Positions 45,458-55,093 of a stretch of DNA of 64,000 nucleotides are shown piece after piece. The position numbers were made by a program, and so were the translations under genes. Under the pieces are notes generated by a model. That model made no database searches. It had not been told where the DNA came from and saw only the letters and a list, made by a program, of their open reading frames with translations. How positions within the stretch are numbered: position 1 is the first letter of the stretch; each line of letters starts with the position of its first letter. The stretch is from Halovenus carboxidivorans (GTDB lineage Archaea > Halobacteriota > Halobacteria > Halobacteriales > Haloarculaceae). The stretch is from contig NZ_WUUT01000004.1 in the NCBI RefSeq assembly GCF_009831575.1, positions 40,138-104,137 on the forward strand, read 5' to 3'.

Positions 45458-47533
45458 ATGGACCATCTTTCATCGTGTTACTTCTGTGGGGCGGCGCTGG
45501 ACGAGCCCCTCGGGGTGTACACGGTCGAGGCCTCCGGCGGGGAGCGTTCGGTCACGCTCTGTGCGAGCTGTCGGCACAAGTTGGACCGACTGCTCGACGC
45601 CTCCGGTGTCGGGGAGACTCGGCCCGCGGACGCGGACACCTCCGCCGAGGAGGACCGCCAGACCGGTGACCCCGTCGCGACTGCTTCCGCAGATCTCACG
45701 CCGGAAGACGACGAGCGAGCCGCCGAACCGTCGGCTGACGAAGCCACTCCCGCGGGTCTGCTCGGAGAGCCGGACACAGACGGCGACGAGACGGCCGACA
45801 CCGCGGAGTCGGGCGGCCGCCGAATCGACGACATGATGGAGGCGGCGGGTAGCCGGACGGAAGATATCAGCCCGGAGCCGGTCACCACGGATCCCGACGC
45901 ACTCCCGGACGACGAGGAGATCAAGGTCGTCCCCGGGCTGGCAGTCGACGAAGCCGACGACGCCGAACAGACCGACATCCAGGCGGAGATGCAACCCGAC
46001 GTCCCCGACGAGTTCGCGGAGCCGGGGGGAGACGCCCAATCGGAGGATGCTGACTCCCAAGCCGAGGGAGGTAGGTCGGCCGATTCCGCGGACACCACCA
46101 CTGACACAGATCTCGACCTCGCTTCCGGGTCCGACGACGCCGAAGCGGACCCGTCCGGACCCGACGACACTGAGCCAGCCGAGGCTGACGACGGCGATTC
46201 CGAAGGGGACGAGACCGAGGGCGATGTCGAACTCGGAGACACAGAACCGCCGACGGCGGAAGGAGAGGCGGACGTGCCGGCCGAATCTGATGCCGAGAGA
46301 GAGGACGAACCCGGCCTGGAGGGCGAAGAGGAATCGGAGGGTCTCGATCTCGGGGACAGCGAGGGGAAAGCCGCGGGCGTGACCGATGGGGTCGAAGAGT
46401 TCGAGGCGGACTCCTCCGATCGGGGACTGGGCGATTCCGACCCGGATGACGAGGATGGGGCGACGACTCCCGAGGGCGAAGAGATCGATCCGAGTATCCT
46501 GCAGGCCGACGAGATTGCGACCGGTAACGCCGACATCGAGGAGGTACTGGACGGCGAAATAGAGATACCCGAGGAACTCAACGCCGAGCTACAACGCTCC
46601 GCCGAGGGCGAGACGCCCGGCGAGGGTGAGCCGCCGGCCCGGCCCGAGGAAAACGGCGACCGGGCGGAGGTGAACGACACGACCGACCTGTCGGAAGACG
46701 ATACGACGGACCTCGAACCGGCAGACGACGACTCGTTCGATCTCGACACCGGGACAGAGGAATCCGGCGCGATCGAGTCGACCGAGCCCGACGAGGATTC
46801 GGACGACGGCGGGTTCGACTTCGACAACGACCCGGGGACCACGGTCCCGGACGATGACGACGAGCTACAGTCCGAGATGGAACCGGACGTTCCGGACGAA
46901 CTTCGAAACGACCCTCTCGCGGGCGGTGACGAGTCGGAACAGAGCGATCCGGATCGGCGCGACGAGTCCGAGACGACCGACCAACCGGACGACAGGCAGA
47001 GTCTCGCCGACTCCGCCGAAGAAATCGCCTTCGGCGGCGACTCTGAGGACGACTCCGACGACATCGCGGATGAGTCGGCGGACGAGCCCGACTCCGCGGA
47101 CGATTCCGGACTGGGGGACGACCTTGATCTCGCGGACGATTCCGGATCAGCGGACGAGTCTGATCTCACGGAAGATGACCCCGGATCGGCGGATCCAGCT
47201 CCGGAGCTGTCCGGTGGCCGCGAGGTCGGCGGTTCCGACGACCCTTCACCGGAGTCGGGGGTCCCAGAAAGCGACGGCGCACTCGGCGGGCGAGGTACAG
47301 AAGACGATGGCAGAGACGAGTCCGAGCACAGGCGTTCGATCTCGGCGCTGGAGTACAACAAGGTCATGCGTCTCCTCCAGAACCGCGAGTTCCCTGTCGA
47401 CAAGACAGAGCTGATGGCGGTCGCAGCCAGCACCTACGACCTCTCGGAGGCCGACTGCGCGGAGGTCATCAGCATCGCCGTCGACCGCGGACTGCTGGCC
47501 GAGGACGGGAACAAACTGGTCAAACCCGACTAG
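45458..47533 (+). CDS. Large acidic protein with N-terminal zinc finger and C-terminal helical domain
   Basis: The 691-residue protein has three parts. Residues 1-about 45 carry two CxxC pairs (CYFCG and CASCR) for zinc. About 50-620 is a very acidic, Ser/Asp/Glu-rich disordered stretch. The last 70 residues form a helical domain ([20 protein letters not shown] to [13 protein letters not shown]). A ten-residue motif occurs twice in the linker: [10 protein letters not shown] near 174 and [10 protein letters not shown] near 470. I do not know a function. The layout suggests a scaffold with binding ends. It ends convergently with leuB, overlapping by four bases. Confidence 0.75.
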   Translation: MDHLSSCYFCGAALDEPLGVYTVEASGGERSVTLCASCRHKLDRLLDASGVGETRPADADTSAEEDRQTGDPVATASADLTPEDDERAAEPSADEATPAGLLGEPDTDGDETADTAESGGRRIDDMMEAAGSRTEDISPEPVTTDPDALPDDEEIKVVPGLAVDEADDAEQTDIQAEMQPDVPDEFAEPGGDAQSEDADSQAEGGRSADSADTTTDTDLDLASGSDDAEADPSGPDDTEPAEADDGDSEGDETEGDVELGDTEPPTAEGEADVPAESDAEREDEPGLEGEEESEGLDLGDSEGKAAGVTDGVEEFEADSSDRGLGDSDPDDEDGATTPEGEEIDPSILQADEIATGNADIEEVLDGEIEIPEELNAELQRSAEGETPGEGEPPARPEENGDRAEVNDTTDLSEDDTTDLEPADDDSFDLDTGTEESGAIESTEPDEDSDDGGFDFDNDPGTTVPDDDDELQSEMEPDVPDELRNDPLAGGDESEQSDPDRRDESETTDQPDDRQSLADSAEEIAFGGDSEDDSDDIADESADEPDSADDSGLGDDLDLADDSGSADESDLTEDDPGSADPAPELSGGREVGGSDDPSPESGVPESDGALGGRGTEDDGRDESEHRRSISALEYNKVMRLLQNREFPVDKTELMAVAASTYDLSEADCAEVISIAVDRGLLAEDGNKLVKPD

Positions 47534-48510
47534 AGTTCGTCGACGACCGCCTCGGTCATCTCCTCGGTGGAGGCGGAACCGCCGAGGTCGGGCGTGCGCG
47601 GCCCCGAGTCGAGCACGCTCTCGACCGCCGCGCGGACGGTTTCGGCCTCCTCCGGATATTCGAGATGGTCGAGCATCATCGCCGCCGAGAGAATCATCGC
47701 CGAGGGATTGGCGACGCCCTCGCCCGCGATGTCGGGAGCGGAGCCGTGGACGGGCTCGAACAGCGCGTTCTCCTCGCCGATGTTCGCAGAGGGAAGCAGC
47801 CCCAGTCCCCCGACCAGACCGGCCGCCAGGTCCGAGAGCATGTCGCCCGCGAGGTTCGGGCAGATGACGACGCCGTACTCCTCCGGAGTCATGGCCAGGT
47901 GCATCGCCAGCGCGTCCATCAGCGCGGTGTCGTACTCCGCGCCGCGTTCCTCGGCGACGCGCTCCGCGGTGTCGAGAAAGAGCCCGTCGGTCTCGCGCAT
48001 CACGTTCGCCTTGTGGGCGATGGTCACGTCGTCGTAGCCGTTGCGTTTCGCGTACTGGAAGCCGTACTCGGCAATTTTCTCGGAGGCGTCTTCTGTGATG
48101 ACCCGAGTCAGCGTCCGCACCCCTTCGGTGATCTCGTCTTCGATGCCGGAGTAGACCCCCTCGGTGTTCTCCCGGATGAACACCAGATCGGTCTCGGGCT
48201 GGAGCGCGTCGAGTCCCGGATACGCCCGGGCGGGGCGGACGTTCGCGAAAGAGCCGACGATCGACCGGAGCGGGAGAATCACGTCCGCGGCCGTCTCGCC
48301 TGCCGCGCCGAACAGCGTCGCGTCCGCGTCGGCCGCAATTTCTGCCGTCTCCTCGGGCAGTGCCGTCCCGGTCTCTGCTTTCGTCTCGTCGCCTGCCTCG
48401 GCGTGCACGAACTCGAAATCGATGTTCAGTTCCCCGAGCACGTCGACCGCCGCGGGCGTCACTTCCTGTCCGATCCCGTCGCCGGGAATGACCGCGATCT
48501 CGTGAGTCAT
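47530..48510 (-). CDS. leuB: 3-isopropylmalate dehydrogenase
   Basis: The 326-residue enzyme oxidises 3-isopropylmalate to the leucine precursor 2-oxoisocaproate. It has [24 protein letters not shown], the catalytic tyrosine/lysine region and [15 protein letters not shown], then [10 protein letters not shown]. It is clearly the decarboxylating dehydrogenase family; leucine context favours LeuB over isocitrate dehydrogenase. Unlike in Haloferax, leuB does not follow leuD directly: an opposite-strand CBS gene lies between. The ATG at 48510 matches family starts. Confidence 0.93.
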   Translation of the reverse strand: MTHEIAVIPGDGIGQEVTPAAVDVLGELNIDFEFVHAEAGDETKAETGTALPEETAEIAADADATLFGAAGETAADVILPLRSIVGSFANVRPARAYPGLDALQPETDLVFIRENTEGVYSGIEDEITEGVRTLTRVITEDASEKIAEYGFQYAKRNGYDDVTIAHKANVMRETDGLFLDTAERVAEERGAEYDTALMDALAMHLAMTPEEYGVVICPNLAGDMLSDLAAGLVGGLGLLPSANIGEENALFEPVHGSAPDIAGEGVANPSAMILSAAMMLDHLEYPEEAETVRAAVESVLDSGPRTPDLGGSASTEEMTEAVVDEL

Positions 48511-48643
48511 GCCCGTAGTTCCACGTGGGGCGGAAAAGAGGATGTCGATACCCGAGCCGTTCTCTCCGGGAGAGTCGTCACTGGTGTGGGCAAGATCGAC
48601 CAGGACCGACACTGCTTAGGGTCACGGACTATCAGGAACTTTC

Positions 48644-49078
48644 ATGGAAGACATCTTCGTCGGACGGCTCATGTCCTCGGATGTTGTGACAGTGACGCCC
48701 GGAGAGAGTGTGGAGTTCGCCGCGGAACTGCTCCGCGACAACAACATCGGCTCGGTCGTCGTCGTCGACGAGAACGAGAAGCTTCGGGGGATTCTCACGA
48801 GCACGGACTTCGTTCACATCGTCGCGGAGAACGACCCCAAAGACGAGAGTTCCGTCATGGATTACATGACGACCGATGTCGTCACGATCGGCGTACAGGA
48901 CTCGGTGCAGGAGGCCGCAGACCGCCTCATCACCTACGACGTTCATCACCTCCCGGTCGTCGACGACGAGGAACACGTCGTCGGCATGCTCTCGACGACC
49001 GATCTGGCGGCGTATCTCTCGGGGGTCGAGGATCCGACGCCGACCTACAGCGACCCGAAACAGGCCGGGTCCTCGTAA
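48644..49078 (+). CDS. CBS-domain pair protein
   Basis: The 144-residue protein consists of two CBS domains (about 5-60 and 70-125): LMSSDVVTVTPGESVEFAAE and VIGV-type second copy with TYDVHHLPVVDDEEHVVGML. Such pairs bind AMP, ATP or SAM and often regulate enzymes. It lies alone on the plus strand between leuD and leuB. A TATA-like CTTAGG about 30 bases upstream suggests its own promoter. A regulatory link to leucine synthesis is possible but unproven. Confidence 0.88.
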   Translation: MEDIFVGRLMSSDVVTVTPGESVEFAAELLRDNNIGSVVVVDENEKLRGILTSTDFVHIVAENDPKDESSVMDYMTTDVVTIGVQDSVQEAADRLITYDVHHLPVVDDEEHVVGMLSTTDLAAYLSGVEDPTPTYSDPKQAGSS

Positions 49079-49201
49079 TCGGACGGTCCGATTCTCGTTT
49101 CCTCGCACGCCCGCCAGTGGCGACGCCGCGCGGAGTTCCCGCCCGGTTCGTCGCTGTGATCTCGCAGAACTACGGCGAAAACAGGCCGGAGAGTCGGCCG
49201 A

Positions 49202-49804
49202 TCAGGCTTCTTCGACGTACGGCAACTTCGACGCCGTCTCCTCGACCTTCGAGAGGTTCGAGTACATCAGTTGGGTCGTGTCCCAGATGCCGTCGATCAG
49301 GGCTTCTTTCATCGCGTCGTCGATGTTGCCCTCGATGACGGTATCGCCGTAGGTGACCGTCTCGGCCTCGACGTCGATTTCGATCTCCCCGTCGGGGTTG
49401 TCTTCGATCCACTCCTGCAGCGCCGAGACCTCCTCGTGTGAGGCCGTGATCGCCGGGATACCCAGCGACTTGCAGTTGTCCCGGAAAATCTCGGCGAAGG
49501 ACTCGCCGACGACCCCGTCGACGCCCCAGCGCATCATCGCCTGCGGCGCGTGCTCCCGGGAGGAGCCACAGCCGAAGTTGGAGTTGACGACGGCAATCGA
49601 TGCCCCGTCGAATCGGTTGAGCGGGTGGTCGTTGAACTCGCCGTCGTCGTCGCGGCGGGCGTCGTAGAACAGGTAATCCGCCATGTTGTCGAAGGTGACC
49701 TCCTTCATAAAGCGCGCCGGGAGGATCTGGTCGGTGTCGATGTCGTCGCCCGGAATCGGGACGCCGGTGCCGCCGACCTCGCTGATCTCGATATCGTCGG
49801 CCAT
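49202..49804 (-). CDS. leuD: 3-isopropylmalate dehydratase small subunit
   Basis: The 200-residue swivel subunit completes the LeuCD isomerase. Marks are GDDIDTDQILPARFMKEV near the start and NSNFGCGSSREHAPQAMM. The start codon at 49804 overlaps the leuC stop (ATGA). It ends the ilvBNC-orf-leuCD run; about 125 bases of non-coding sequence separate it from the opposite CBS gene. Confidence 0.95.
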   Translation of the reverse strand: MADDIEISEVGGTGVPIPGDDIDTDQILPARFMKEVTFDNMADYLFYDARRDDDGEFNDHPLNRFDGASIAVVNSNFGCGSSREHAPQAMMRWGVDGVVGESFAEIFRDNCKSLGIPAITASHEEVSALQEWIEDNPDGEIEIDVEAETVTYGDTVIEGNIDDAMKEALIDGIWDTTQLMYSNLSKVEETASKLPYVEEA

Positions 49805-51264
49805 CAGTCGGCCACCTCCTCTGCGCGGTTCGTTCCGCTCGGCAACTCGGTGTCGAAGTGATCGCGCACGTCGACGACCTCGCCCTCGACGGCCGCGGCG
49901 GCGACCATCGCCGGACTCATCAGCACCGTCCGGCCGTCCTTGCTGCCCTGTCGCCCGATGAAGTTGCGGTTCGAGGAGGACGCACAGACCTCGTCGCCCT
50001 CCAGCGAATCGTCGTTCATCGCCAGACACATCGAACAGCCGGCCTGTCGCCACTGGAAGCCGGCCTCGATGAACGTCTGGTCGATGCCGCGCCGCTCGCA
50101 CTCCTTGCGAACGGACTCCGATCCGGGGACCGCCAGCGCGCGCACGTCGGGGTCGACCTGCCGGCCTTCGAGCACCGTCGCCGCGACCTCGAAGTCCTTG
50201 ACGCGGCCGTTCGTACAGGTGCCCAGGAAGGCAACGTCCACGTCGTAGCCTTCCATCGTGTCGCCGGGCGAGTGATCCATGTGTTCGAGCGCCTTCTCCG
50301 CGGCCTCGCGGTCGGTCCGGGCCTCGAACTCCTCCGGGGCCGGGATCGGGTCGTCGATTTCGATGACCTGTCCGGGGTTGATCCCCCAGGTGACCATCGG
50401 CGCGATGCCGTCGGCGTCGATTTCGACGACGTCGTCGTACTCGGCGTCCTCGTCCGACCGAATGGACTCCCAGTACTGTTTGAGTTCCTCGAACTCCTCG
50501 CCTTCGGGAACGTATTCGCGGCCCTTCAGGTACTCGTAGGTGGTCTCGTCGGGGTTGATGTAGCCCGCGCGAGCGCCGCCCTCGATGGACATGTTACAGA
50601 TGGCGAGTCGGCCCTCCATGTCCAGGTCGCGGACCGCGGAGCCGCCGTACTCGTAGACGTGGCCGACGCCGCCGTCGACGCCCAGTTCCTGGATGATCTT
50701 CAGGATGATGTCCTTCGCGTAGACGCCCTCCCCGAGTTCGCCGTTGACCTCGACGCGGCGGACGTTCTGCTTCTCGGCGGCGATACAGCCGGTCGAGAGC
50801 ACGTCCCGGATCTGGGAGGTGCCGATGCCGACGCCGATGGAGCCGAAGGCACCGTGGGTCGCCGTGTGGCTGTCGCCGCAGGCGACGGTCATCCCCGGCT
50901 GGCTCAGTCCGAGTTCCGGCGCGACGACGTGGGTGATCCCCTGCTTGCCCGACTCCAGGCCGAAGAAGGTGATGCCGTTCTCGTCGACGTTCTCCTCGAG
51001 CGCGGAGAGCATCTCCTCGGCTTCGGGGTCGTTCAGCGGTCGCTCCCGGCCCTCCGGGGTCGTCGGGACGATGTGATCCGTCGTCGCGAACGTGCGCTCG
51101 GGGAAGGCGACCTCGTGGCCGCGCTCCTCCAGCATGTGGAAGGCCTGCGGGCTCGTCACCTCGTGGACGAGATGGAGGCCGATGAACAGTTGGTCCTGTC
51201 CGTTCGGCAGTTCGGTTACCTTGTGCTTCTCCCAGACCTTGTCGTACAGTGTTCCCTGGCTCAT
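49804..51264 (-). CDS. leuC: 3-isopropylmalate dehydratase large subunit
   Basis: The 486-residue aconitase-family subunit carries the [4Fe-4S] cluster that isomerises isopropylmalate. The cluster cysteines lie in FLGTCTNGR and in AGCSMCLAMN; SNRNFIGRQGS follows. The start overlaps the end of the 66-residue ORF by four bases. It is the standard bacterial-length LeuC rather than the longer aconitase. It works with LeuD next in the operon. Confidence 0.95.
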   Translation of the reverse strand: MSQGTLYDKVWEKHKVTELPNGQDQLFIGLHLVHEVTSPQAFHMLEERGHEVAFPERTFATTDHIVPTTPEGRERPLNDPEAEEMLSALEENVDENGITFFGLESGKQGITHVVAPELGLSQPGMTVACGDSHTATHGAFGSIGVGIGTSQIRDVLSTGCIAAEKQNVRRVEVNGELGEGVYAKDIILKIIQELGVDGGVGHVYEYGGSAVRDLDMEGRLAICNMSIEGGARAGYINPDETTYEYLKGREYVPEGEEFEELKQYWESIRSDEDAEYDDVVEIDADGIAPMVTWGINPGQVIEIDDPIPAPEEFEARTDREAAEKALEHMDHSPGDTMEGYDVDVAFLGTCTNGRVKDFEVAATVLEGRQVDPDVRALAVPGSESVRKECERRGIDQTFIEAGFQWRQAGCSMCLAMNDDSLEGDEVCASSSNRNFIGRQGSKDGRTVLMSPAMVAAAAVEGEVVDVRDHFDTELPSGTNRAEEVAD

Positions 51265-51461
51265 ACTGACCTCTCACGTCCTTCTGTGCCCCGCTCGAAG
51301 GCGCGCGTCGCGCCCTCTGCCGGTTCGTGGTCGACGTCTTCCATCGTCTCTTCGTCCGTTTCGCGGCCGCCGTCGGTGGCGACAGCGCCCGCGTCGTAGT
51401 AGTTCCGTCCGAACGCGGTGCCCGTGTGCGGGTGCGTGTGATCGATATCTTGCATCTTCAT
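51261..51461 (-). CDS. Small conserved protein inside the ilv-leu operon
   Basis: The 66-residue acidic protein starts [20 protein letters not shown] and has four histidines near its N-terminus, then a charged tail. It overlaps ilvC upstream and leuC downstream by four bases each, so it is translated with them. I recall a small ORF at the same place in Haloferax. Function unknown; the position suggests an accessory role for a pathway enzyme. The His-rich start could bind metal. Confidence 0.75.
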   Translation of the reverse strand: MKMQDIDHTHPHTGTAFGRNYYDAGAVATDGGRETDEETMEDVDHEPAEGATRAFERGTEGRERSV

Positions 51462-52456
51462 TCCTGCTCACCCCACTCGAACAGCTCTCGGAGGCGTTCG
51501 CCGACCTCCTCGATCTGGTGGTTCTGTTCGGCGCCGCGGTACTGCCTGTAGGCCGGCCGGTTGGCCTGGTTCTCCGAGATCCACTCCCGGGCGAACTCGC
51601 CGCTCTGGACGCCTTCGAGGATCTCCTCCATCCCTTCACGGTCGATGACATCCTCACCTCGCGTCAGGCCACCGTATTCCGCGGTATCGGAGACGGAGTT
51701 CCACATCTCCATGTGCCCGCCTTCGTACATCAGATCGACGATCAGTTTGAGTTCGTTCAGACACTCGAAGTAGGCCATCTCCGGGGCGTAGCCCGCGTCC
51801 ACGAGCGTCTCGAAGCCGGCTTTGACCATCTCGGTCACGCCGCCACAGAGCACCGCCTGCTCGCCGAACAGGTCCGTCTCCGTCTCCTCGCGGAAGGTCG
51901 TCTCGATGACGCCTGCCCGCGTGCAGCCGATCGCTTCGGCGTAGGCCAGCCCTTCCTCGTGTGCCTGGCCGGTCGCGTCCTGGTAGACCGCCAGCAAACC
52001 GGGCGTGCCCTCGCCGCGCTTGTAGGTTCGGCGGACCAGATGACCCGGCGACTTCGGCGCGACCATCGTCACGTCGACGTGCTCCGGCGGTTCGATCTGC
52101 CCGTAGTGGATGTTGAACCCGTGTGCGAACTGCAGGGTGTCACCCTCGTCCAGTCCGTCCTTGATCGCCTCGTAGACGGCGGGCTGGACCGTGTCCGGGA
52201 TCAGCATCACGACGGTGTCGGCCTGCTCGGTCGCGACGTCCGGCGTCGCGACTTCGAGGCCGTCGGCTTCGGCCTCCGGACGGGAGGACGACCCCTCCCG
52301 CAGGCCGACGATCACGTCGACGCCGCTGTCGTCGAGATTCTGTGCGTGGGCGTGGCCCTGGCTGCCGTAGCCCAGGACCGCGACCGTCTTGTCTTCGATG
52401 TACGATTCCTCAGCGTCCTCGTCGTAGTAGACTGTCGTCGTAAACTCGTCTGTCAT
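51458..52456 (-). CDS. ilvC: Ketol-acid reductoisomerase
   Basis: The 332-residue enzyme converts acetolactate to dihydroxyisovalerate with NAD(P)H and magnesium. It has the nucleotide loop [15 protein letters not shown], the [10 protein letters not shown] region, [12 protein letters not shown], and the metal-binding [12 protein letters not shown] and [13 protein letters not shown] segments. It is the class I (short) type. Two bases separate it from ilvN; it overlaps the following small ORF. Confidence 0.96.
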   Translation of the reverse strand: MTDEFTTTVYYDEDAEESYIEDKTVAVLGYGSQGHAHAQNLDDSGVDVIVGLREGSSSRPEAEADGLEVATPDVATEQADTVVMLIPDTVQPAVYEAIKDGLDEGDTLQFAHGFNIHYGQIEPPEHVDVTMVAPKSPGHLVRRTYKRGEGTPGLLAVYQDATGQAHEEGLAYAEAIGCTRAGVIETTFREETETDLFGEQAVLCGGVTEMVKAGFETLVDAGYAPEMAYFECLNELKLIVDLMYEGGHMEMWNSVSDTAEYGGLTRGEDVIDREGMEEILEGVQSGEFAREWISENQANRPAYRQYRGAEQNHQIEEVGERLRELFEWGEQE

Positions 52457-52458
52457 GG

Positions 52459-53118
52459 TTAGTCGTCTGCGCGCTCTTCTGTTGCGACCTGCGCTTCGGT
52501 CGGTGCTTGGTTCGGCTGTGTCACCTGTGCAGTCGGTGCTTCGCCGCGTGCGAGGGCGGCGTAGCCGGTCCGGGCAATCTCACGGATACCGAACTGCTCG
52601 TAGGCGTCGATTGCGTCGTCGATCTTCTGCTCGTTGCCGGTGATCTCGACGGTGATCGTCCGCGGTCCGGCGTCCAGCGTCTGGCCGTCGTACATGTCGG
52701 TGATGGCGTTGACCTTGTCGGGTTCGCGGCCGTTGACCTTCACGATGACCAGTTCTCGCTGGACGGCGTCGGCGTCGAGTTCCCGCACCGAGATCACGGG
52801 GATCAACTTTTCGAGCTGTTTTTTCGCCTGATCGACGCCGGGTTCGGGCTCTTCGATGACGATTGTCATCCGGGCCAGGTCGTCGTCGACGGTCGGGCCG
52901 ACGGTCAGCGACTCGATGTTGAACTGGCGCCGGCTGAACAGCCCGGAGACTTCCGCCAGCACGCCGGGTTCGTGTTTGACCAGCGCCGACAGCACGGCGC
53001 GCTGCGGCGGGTGCTCTGCCTCTGCCTCGGGATCGATCCTGATCCCCTGACTGTTCCGTCGTCCCTCCGGATGCATCCGCTCGTCCGGGCCGGGACCGGG
53101 GAGTTCGCCTTTCGTCAT
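52459..53118 (-). CDS. ilvN: Acetolactate synthase regulatory subunit
   Basis: The 219-residue subunit has a disordered lead of about 40 residues, an ACT domain ([21 protein letters not shown], pieces at 41-115) and a second ACT-like half to about 190. It confers valine feedback on IlvB. The start at 53118 overlaps the ilvB stop (ATGA). The N-terminal extension and the Gln/Thr-rich tail ([20 protein letters not shown]) are longer than in bacteria, as is common in haloarchaea. Confidence 0.93.
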   Translation of the reverse strand: MTKGELPGPGPDERMHPEGRRNSQGIRIDPEAEAEHPPQRAVLSALVKHEPGVLAEVSGLFSRRQFNIESLTVGPTVDDDLARMTIVIEEPEPGVDQAKKQLEKLIPVISVRELDADAVQRELVIVKVNGREPDKVNAITDMYDGQTLDAGPRTITVEITGNEQKIDDAIDAYEQFGIREIARTGYAALARGEAPTAQVTQPNQAPTEAQVATEERADD

Positions 53119-54869
53119 AGTTGCTCCAGGTGTTCTTCGTTCAGTGCGAAGCGGGCGTTGTCGCCGCCGCTCGGCACCATCGGGTAGACGTTCTCTGCGG
53201 GATCGATGATCGCATCGATCACCGACGGTCCCTCGTACTCGCGGGCCTGCTGGATCGTCTCCTCGACGTTGTCGGGGTCCTCGACGCGGAGCCCCTGTGC
53301 GCCGAAGGCCTCCGCGAGTTTGTCGAACTCGGGCACCCACGGGTACTCCGAAGCCATCCGTCGGCCCTCGAAGAAGCCGTCCTGCCACTGCCGGACCATC
53401 CCGACGGCCTCGTTGTTCAGGACGACGATGGTGATGTTCAACTGCTCGCGGACCGCGACGGAGAGTTCCTGTGCGGTCATCAGGAAGGAGCCGTCGCCGT
53501 CGAAGGCGACGACCTCCTTCTCGGGTGCCGCGATCTTCGCGCCGATGGCCGCGGGCACCGCGTACCCCATCGTCCCCAGACCATGGGAGGTGACCCACGT
53601 CCGGGGCTCCTTCCAGGTCCAGAACTGCCAGGCCCACATCTGGTGCTGGCCGACCCCCGCCGCGACGATGGTGTCGTCCGGCGTCAGTTCGTCGTACTTC
53701 TCGACGACGTACTGCGGTTTCAGCGGCTCGTCCTCAGGCATCTCGTAATCAAGCGGGTACTCCTCCTTCCAGGTCTGGCACTGCTCGCGCCACTGCTCGG
53801 CCGGCGGAGCGCCCGCCATTGCGTCGTCGAGCTGTTCGAGCACCCGCTCGGCGTCGCCGACCAGCGGGTAGTCGGCCTCGACGTTTTTCGAGATCTCCGC
53901 CGGATCGATGTCGATGTGGACGATCTCCGCGTCGGGCGCGAAGGTCTCGATGTCGCCGGTCAGCCGGTCGTCGAAGCGGGTGCCGACACCGACCAGCACG
54001 TCACAGTTCGAGATCGCCAGGTTCGCGTAACCGGTGCCGTGCATCCCGGCGATCCCCTGCGAGAGCGGATCGTCCTCGGGATAGGCACCGGTCCCGGGCA
54101 TCGTCGTCAGCACGGGAATCTCGTACTCGCGTGCGAACGCGCGCAGTTCGTCACAGGCCTCGCCCTTGATGACGCCACCGCCGGCGAGAATCGCCGGCCG
54201 CTCGGCCTCGCTGAGCGCCTGCGCCGCCTCCTCGACGATGACCTCGTCGGCCTCCGTCGGCGGGTCGTACGTCTCCGGCGTCTCCGGGACGGCCGGTTCG
54301 CTGTCGGTCTCGCCGTTGGTCACGTCTTTGGGCAGGTCGACGAGCGTCGGCCCCTGTCGTCCCTCGTTGGCCAGCGCCCACGCCTCGCCGACGTCCTTCC
54401 CGACGGTGTCGGAGTCGTCGGCGAAGATGTTGTACTTCGTGATCGGCTGGGTGACGCCGATGGTGTCGGTCTCCTGGAAGGCGTCGTTCCCGACGAAATC
54501 CGTCGGGACCTGACCCGTCAGCGCGATCAGGGGGTCCGAATCCATGTTGGCGTCGGCGATGCCGGTGATGAGATTCGTCGCGCCCGGGCCGGAGGTGGCC
54601 ATGCAGACGCCGGGGTCGCCGGTCACGATGCCGTAGGCGTCTGCGGCGTGGACCGCGCCCTGCTCGTGGGCCATCGTGTAGTGGTCCATCTCCTCGTGTT
54701 CGTACAGGGCGTCGTAGACGGGCATGATCGCCCCGCCCTGCACGCCGAAGAGACTCTCGACGCCGGCGTTTTCCAACGCCGCGACGGTCGCGTCCGCGCC
54801 CGTCTCGATGTCGGTTGTCGTCGCCTGTTCCTCTGGCTCCTCTTTCGGGACTGATGCACGCTCGCTCAT
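53115..54869 (-). CDS. ilvB: Acetolactate synthase large subunit
   Basis: The 584-residue thiamine-diphosphate enzyme starts branched-chain amino-acid synthesis. Marks are FGVQGGAIMPVYDAL with the catalytic Glu in AHEQGAVHAADAYG, and VAFDGDGSFLMTAQEL for cofactor binding. Two in-frame starts are possible. The ATG at 54869 lies six bases after a run of six G (complement of 54876-54881), a good ribosome-binding site, whereas ATG 54875 touches it. A long leader with an upstream ORF precedes it (see 54973-55068). Confidence 0.95.
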   Translation of the reverse strand: MSERASVPKEEPEEQATTTDIETGADATVAALENAGVESLFGVQGGAIMPVYDALYEHEEMDHYTMAHEQGAVHAADAYGIVTGDPGVCMATSGPGATNLITGIADANMDSDPLIALTGQVPTDFVGNDAFQETDTIGVTQPITKYNIFADDSDTVGKDVGEAWALANEGRQGPTLVDLPKDVTNGETDSEPAVPETPETYDPPTEADEVIVEEAAQALSEAERPAILAGGGVIKGEACDELRAFAREYEIPVLTTMPGTGAYPEDDPLSQGIAGMHGTGYANLAISNCDVLVGVGTRFDDRLTGDIETFAPDAEIVHIDIDPAEISKNVEADYPLVGDAERVLEQLDDAMAGAPPAEQWREQCQTWKEEYPLDYEMPEDEPLKPQYVVEKYDELTPDDTIVAAGVGQHQMWAWQFWTWKEPRTWVTSHGLGTMGYAVPAAIGAKIAAPEKEVVAFDGDGSFLMTAQELSVAVREQLNITIVVLNNEAVGMVRQWQDGFFEGRRMASEYPWVPEFDKLAEAFGAQGLRVEDPDNVEETIQQAREYEGPSVIDAIIDPAENVYPMVPSGGDNARFALNEEHLEQL

Positions 54870-54901
54870 GTGCATCCCCCCTGTGGGTGTGTCTGTGTCA
54901 T
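54866..54901 (-). CDS. Mini-ORF overlapping the ilvB start
   Basis: The 11-codon ORF reads MTQTHPQGGCT and its TGA overlaps the ilvB ATG as ATGA. It contains the ilvB ribosome-binding site. Termination here could feed ribosomes straight into ilvB. It may be chance, but the exact overlap matches the coupling seen between the other genes of this operon. No ribosome-binding site of its own is obvious. Confidence 0.3.
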   Translation of the reverse strand: MTQTHPQGGCT

Positions 54902-54967
54902 TGTCTGTCGTCTGCGCAGCACGGCTGGAGTACGATACGAACCGGAAAACTGGAGAATGGAATGCTG

Positions 54968-54985
54968 AGGGGCTATACCGCCCCT
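54968..54985 (-). promoter_or_regulatory. Hairpin at the leader-ORF stop codon
   Basis: On the RNA strand AGGGGC-GGTATA-GCCCCT forms a perfect six-base stem with a six-base loop. The stop codon of the upstream ORF begins in this loop. Ribosomes reading or stalled at the last codons would cover the 5' arm. A TTTT run lies about 20 bases beyond, so it may act as a weak terminator. Confidence 0.5.
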
Positions 54986-55068
54986 ACAATACGGCCGATG
55001 ACGGGCTGTCCCCGCCGGGAGCTGCTGCTGGCAACGGTCGGCCATCGGTTGCCAGCGTGCTGTCGCAT
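54973..55068 (-). CDS. Candidate regulatory leader peptide of ilvBNC
   Basis: The 31-codon ORF starts about 30 bases after the centre of a TATA box, so its mRNA would be nearly leaderless. The product begins MRQHAGNRWPTV and ends PVIGRIVGAV; five of the last nine residues are Val or Ile, the products of the operon it precedes. It stops inside the loop of one hairpin and contains another. This resembles bacterial ilv leader peptides. Leu codons are absent. I infer a stalling-based control; the sequence alone cannot prove translation. Confidence 0.5.
   Translation of the reverse strand: MRQHAGNRWPTVASSSSRRGQPVIGRIVGAV
55027..55056 (-). promoter_or_regulatory. Perfect nine-base hairpin inside the leader ORF
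   Basis: GCTGGCAAC and GTTGCCAGC pair perfectly around a 12-base loop. The loop contains GGCCGA (complement of 55038-55043), which can pair with TCGGCC (complement of 54993-54998) further down, over the Ile and Gly codons of the ORF. This would make a pseudoknot that a moving or stalled ribosome could break. Confidence 0.5.
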
Positions 55069-55093
55069 CAGTACGTACCTCTGTTCGGGGTGG

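Noticed and set aside
45478-47433. A 651-codon Ser-rich antisense frame over the acidic protein
   Set aside because: It is the complement of Asp/Glu/Ser codons and gives a meaningless serine tract.
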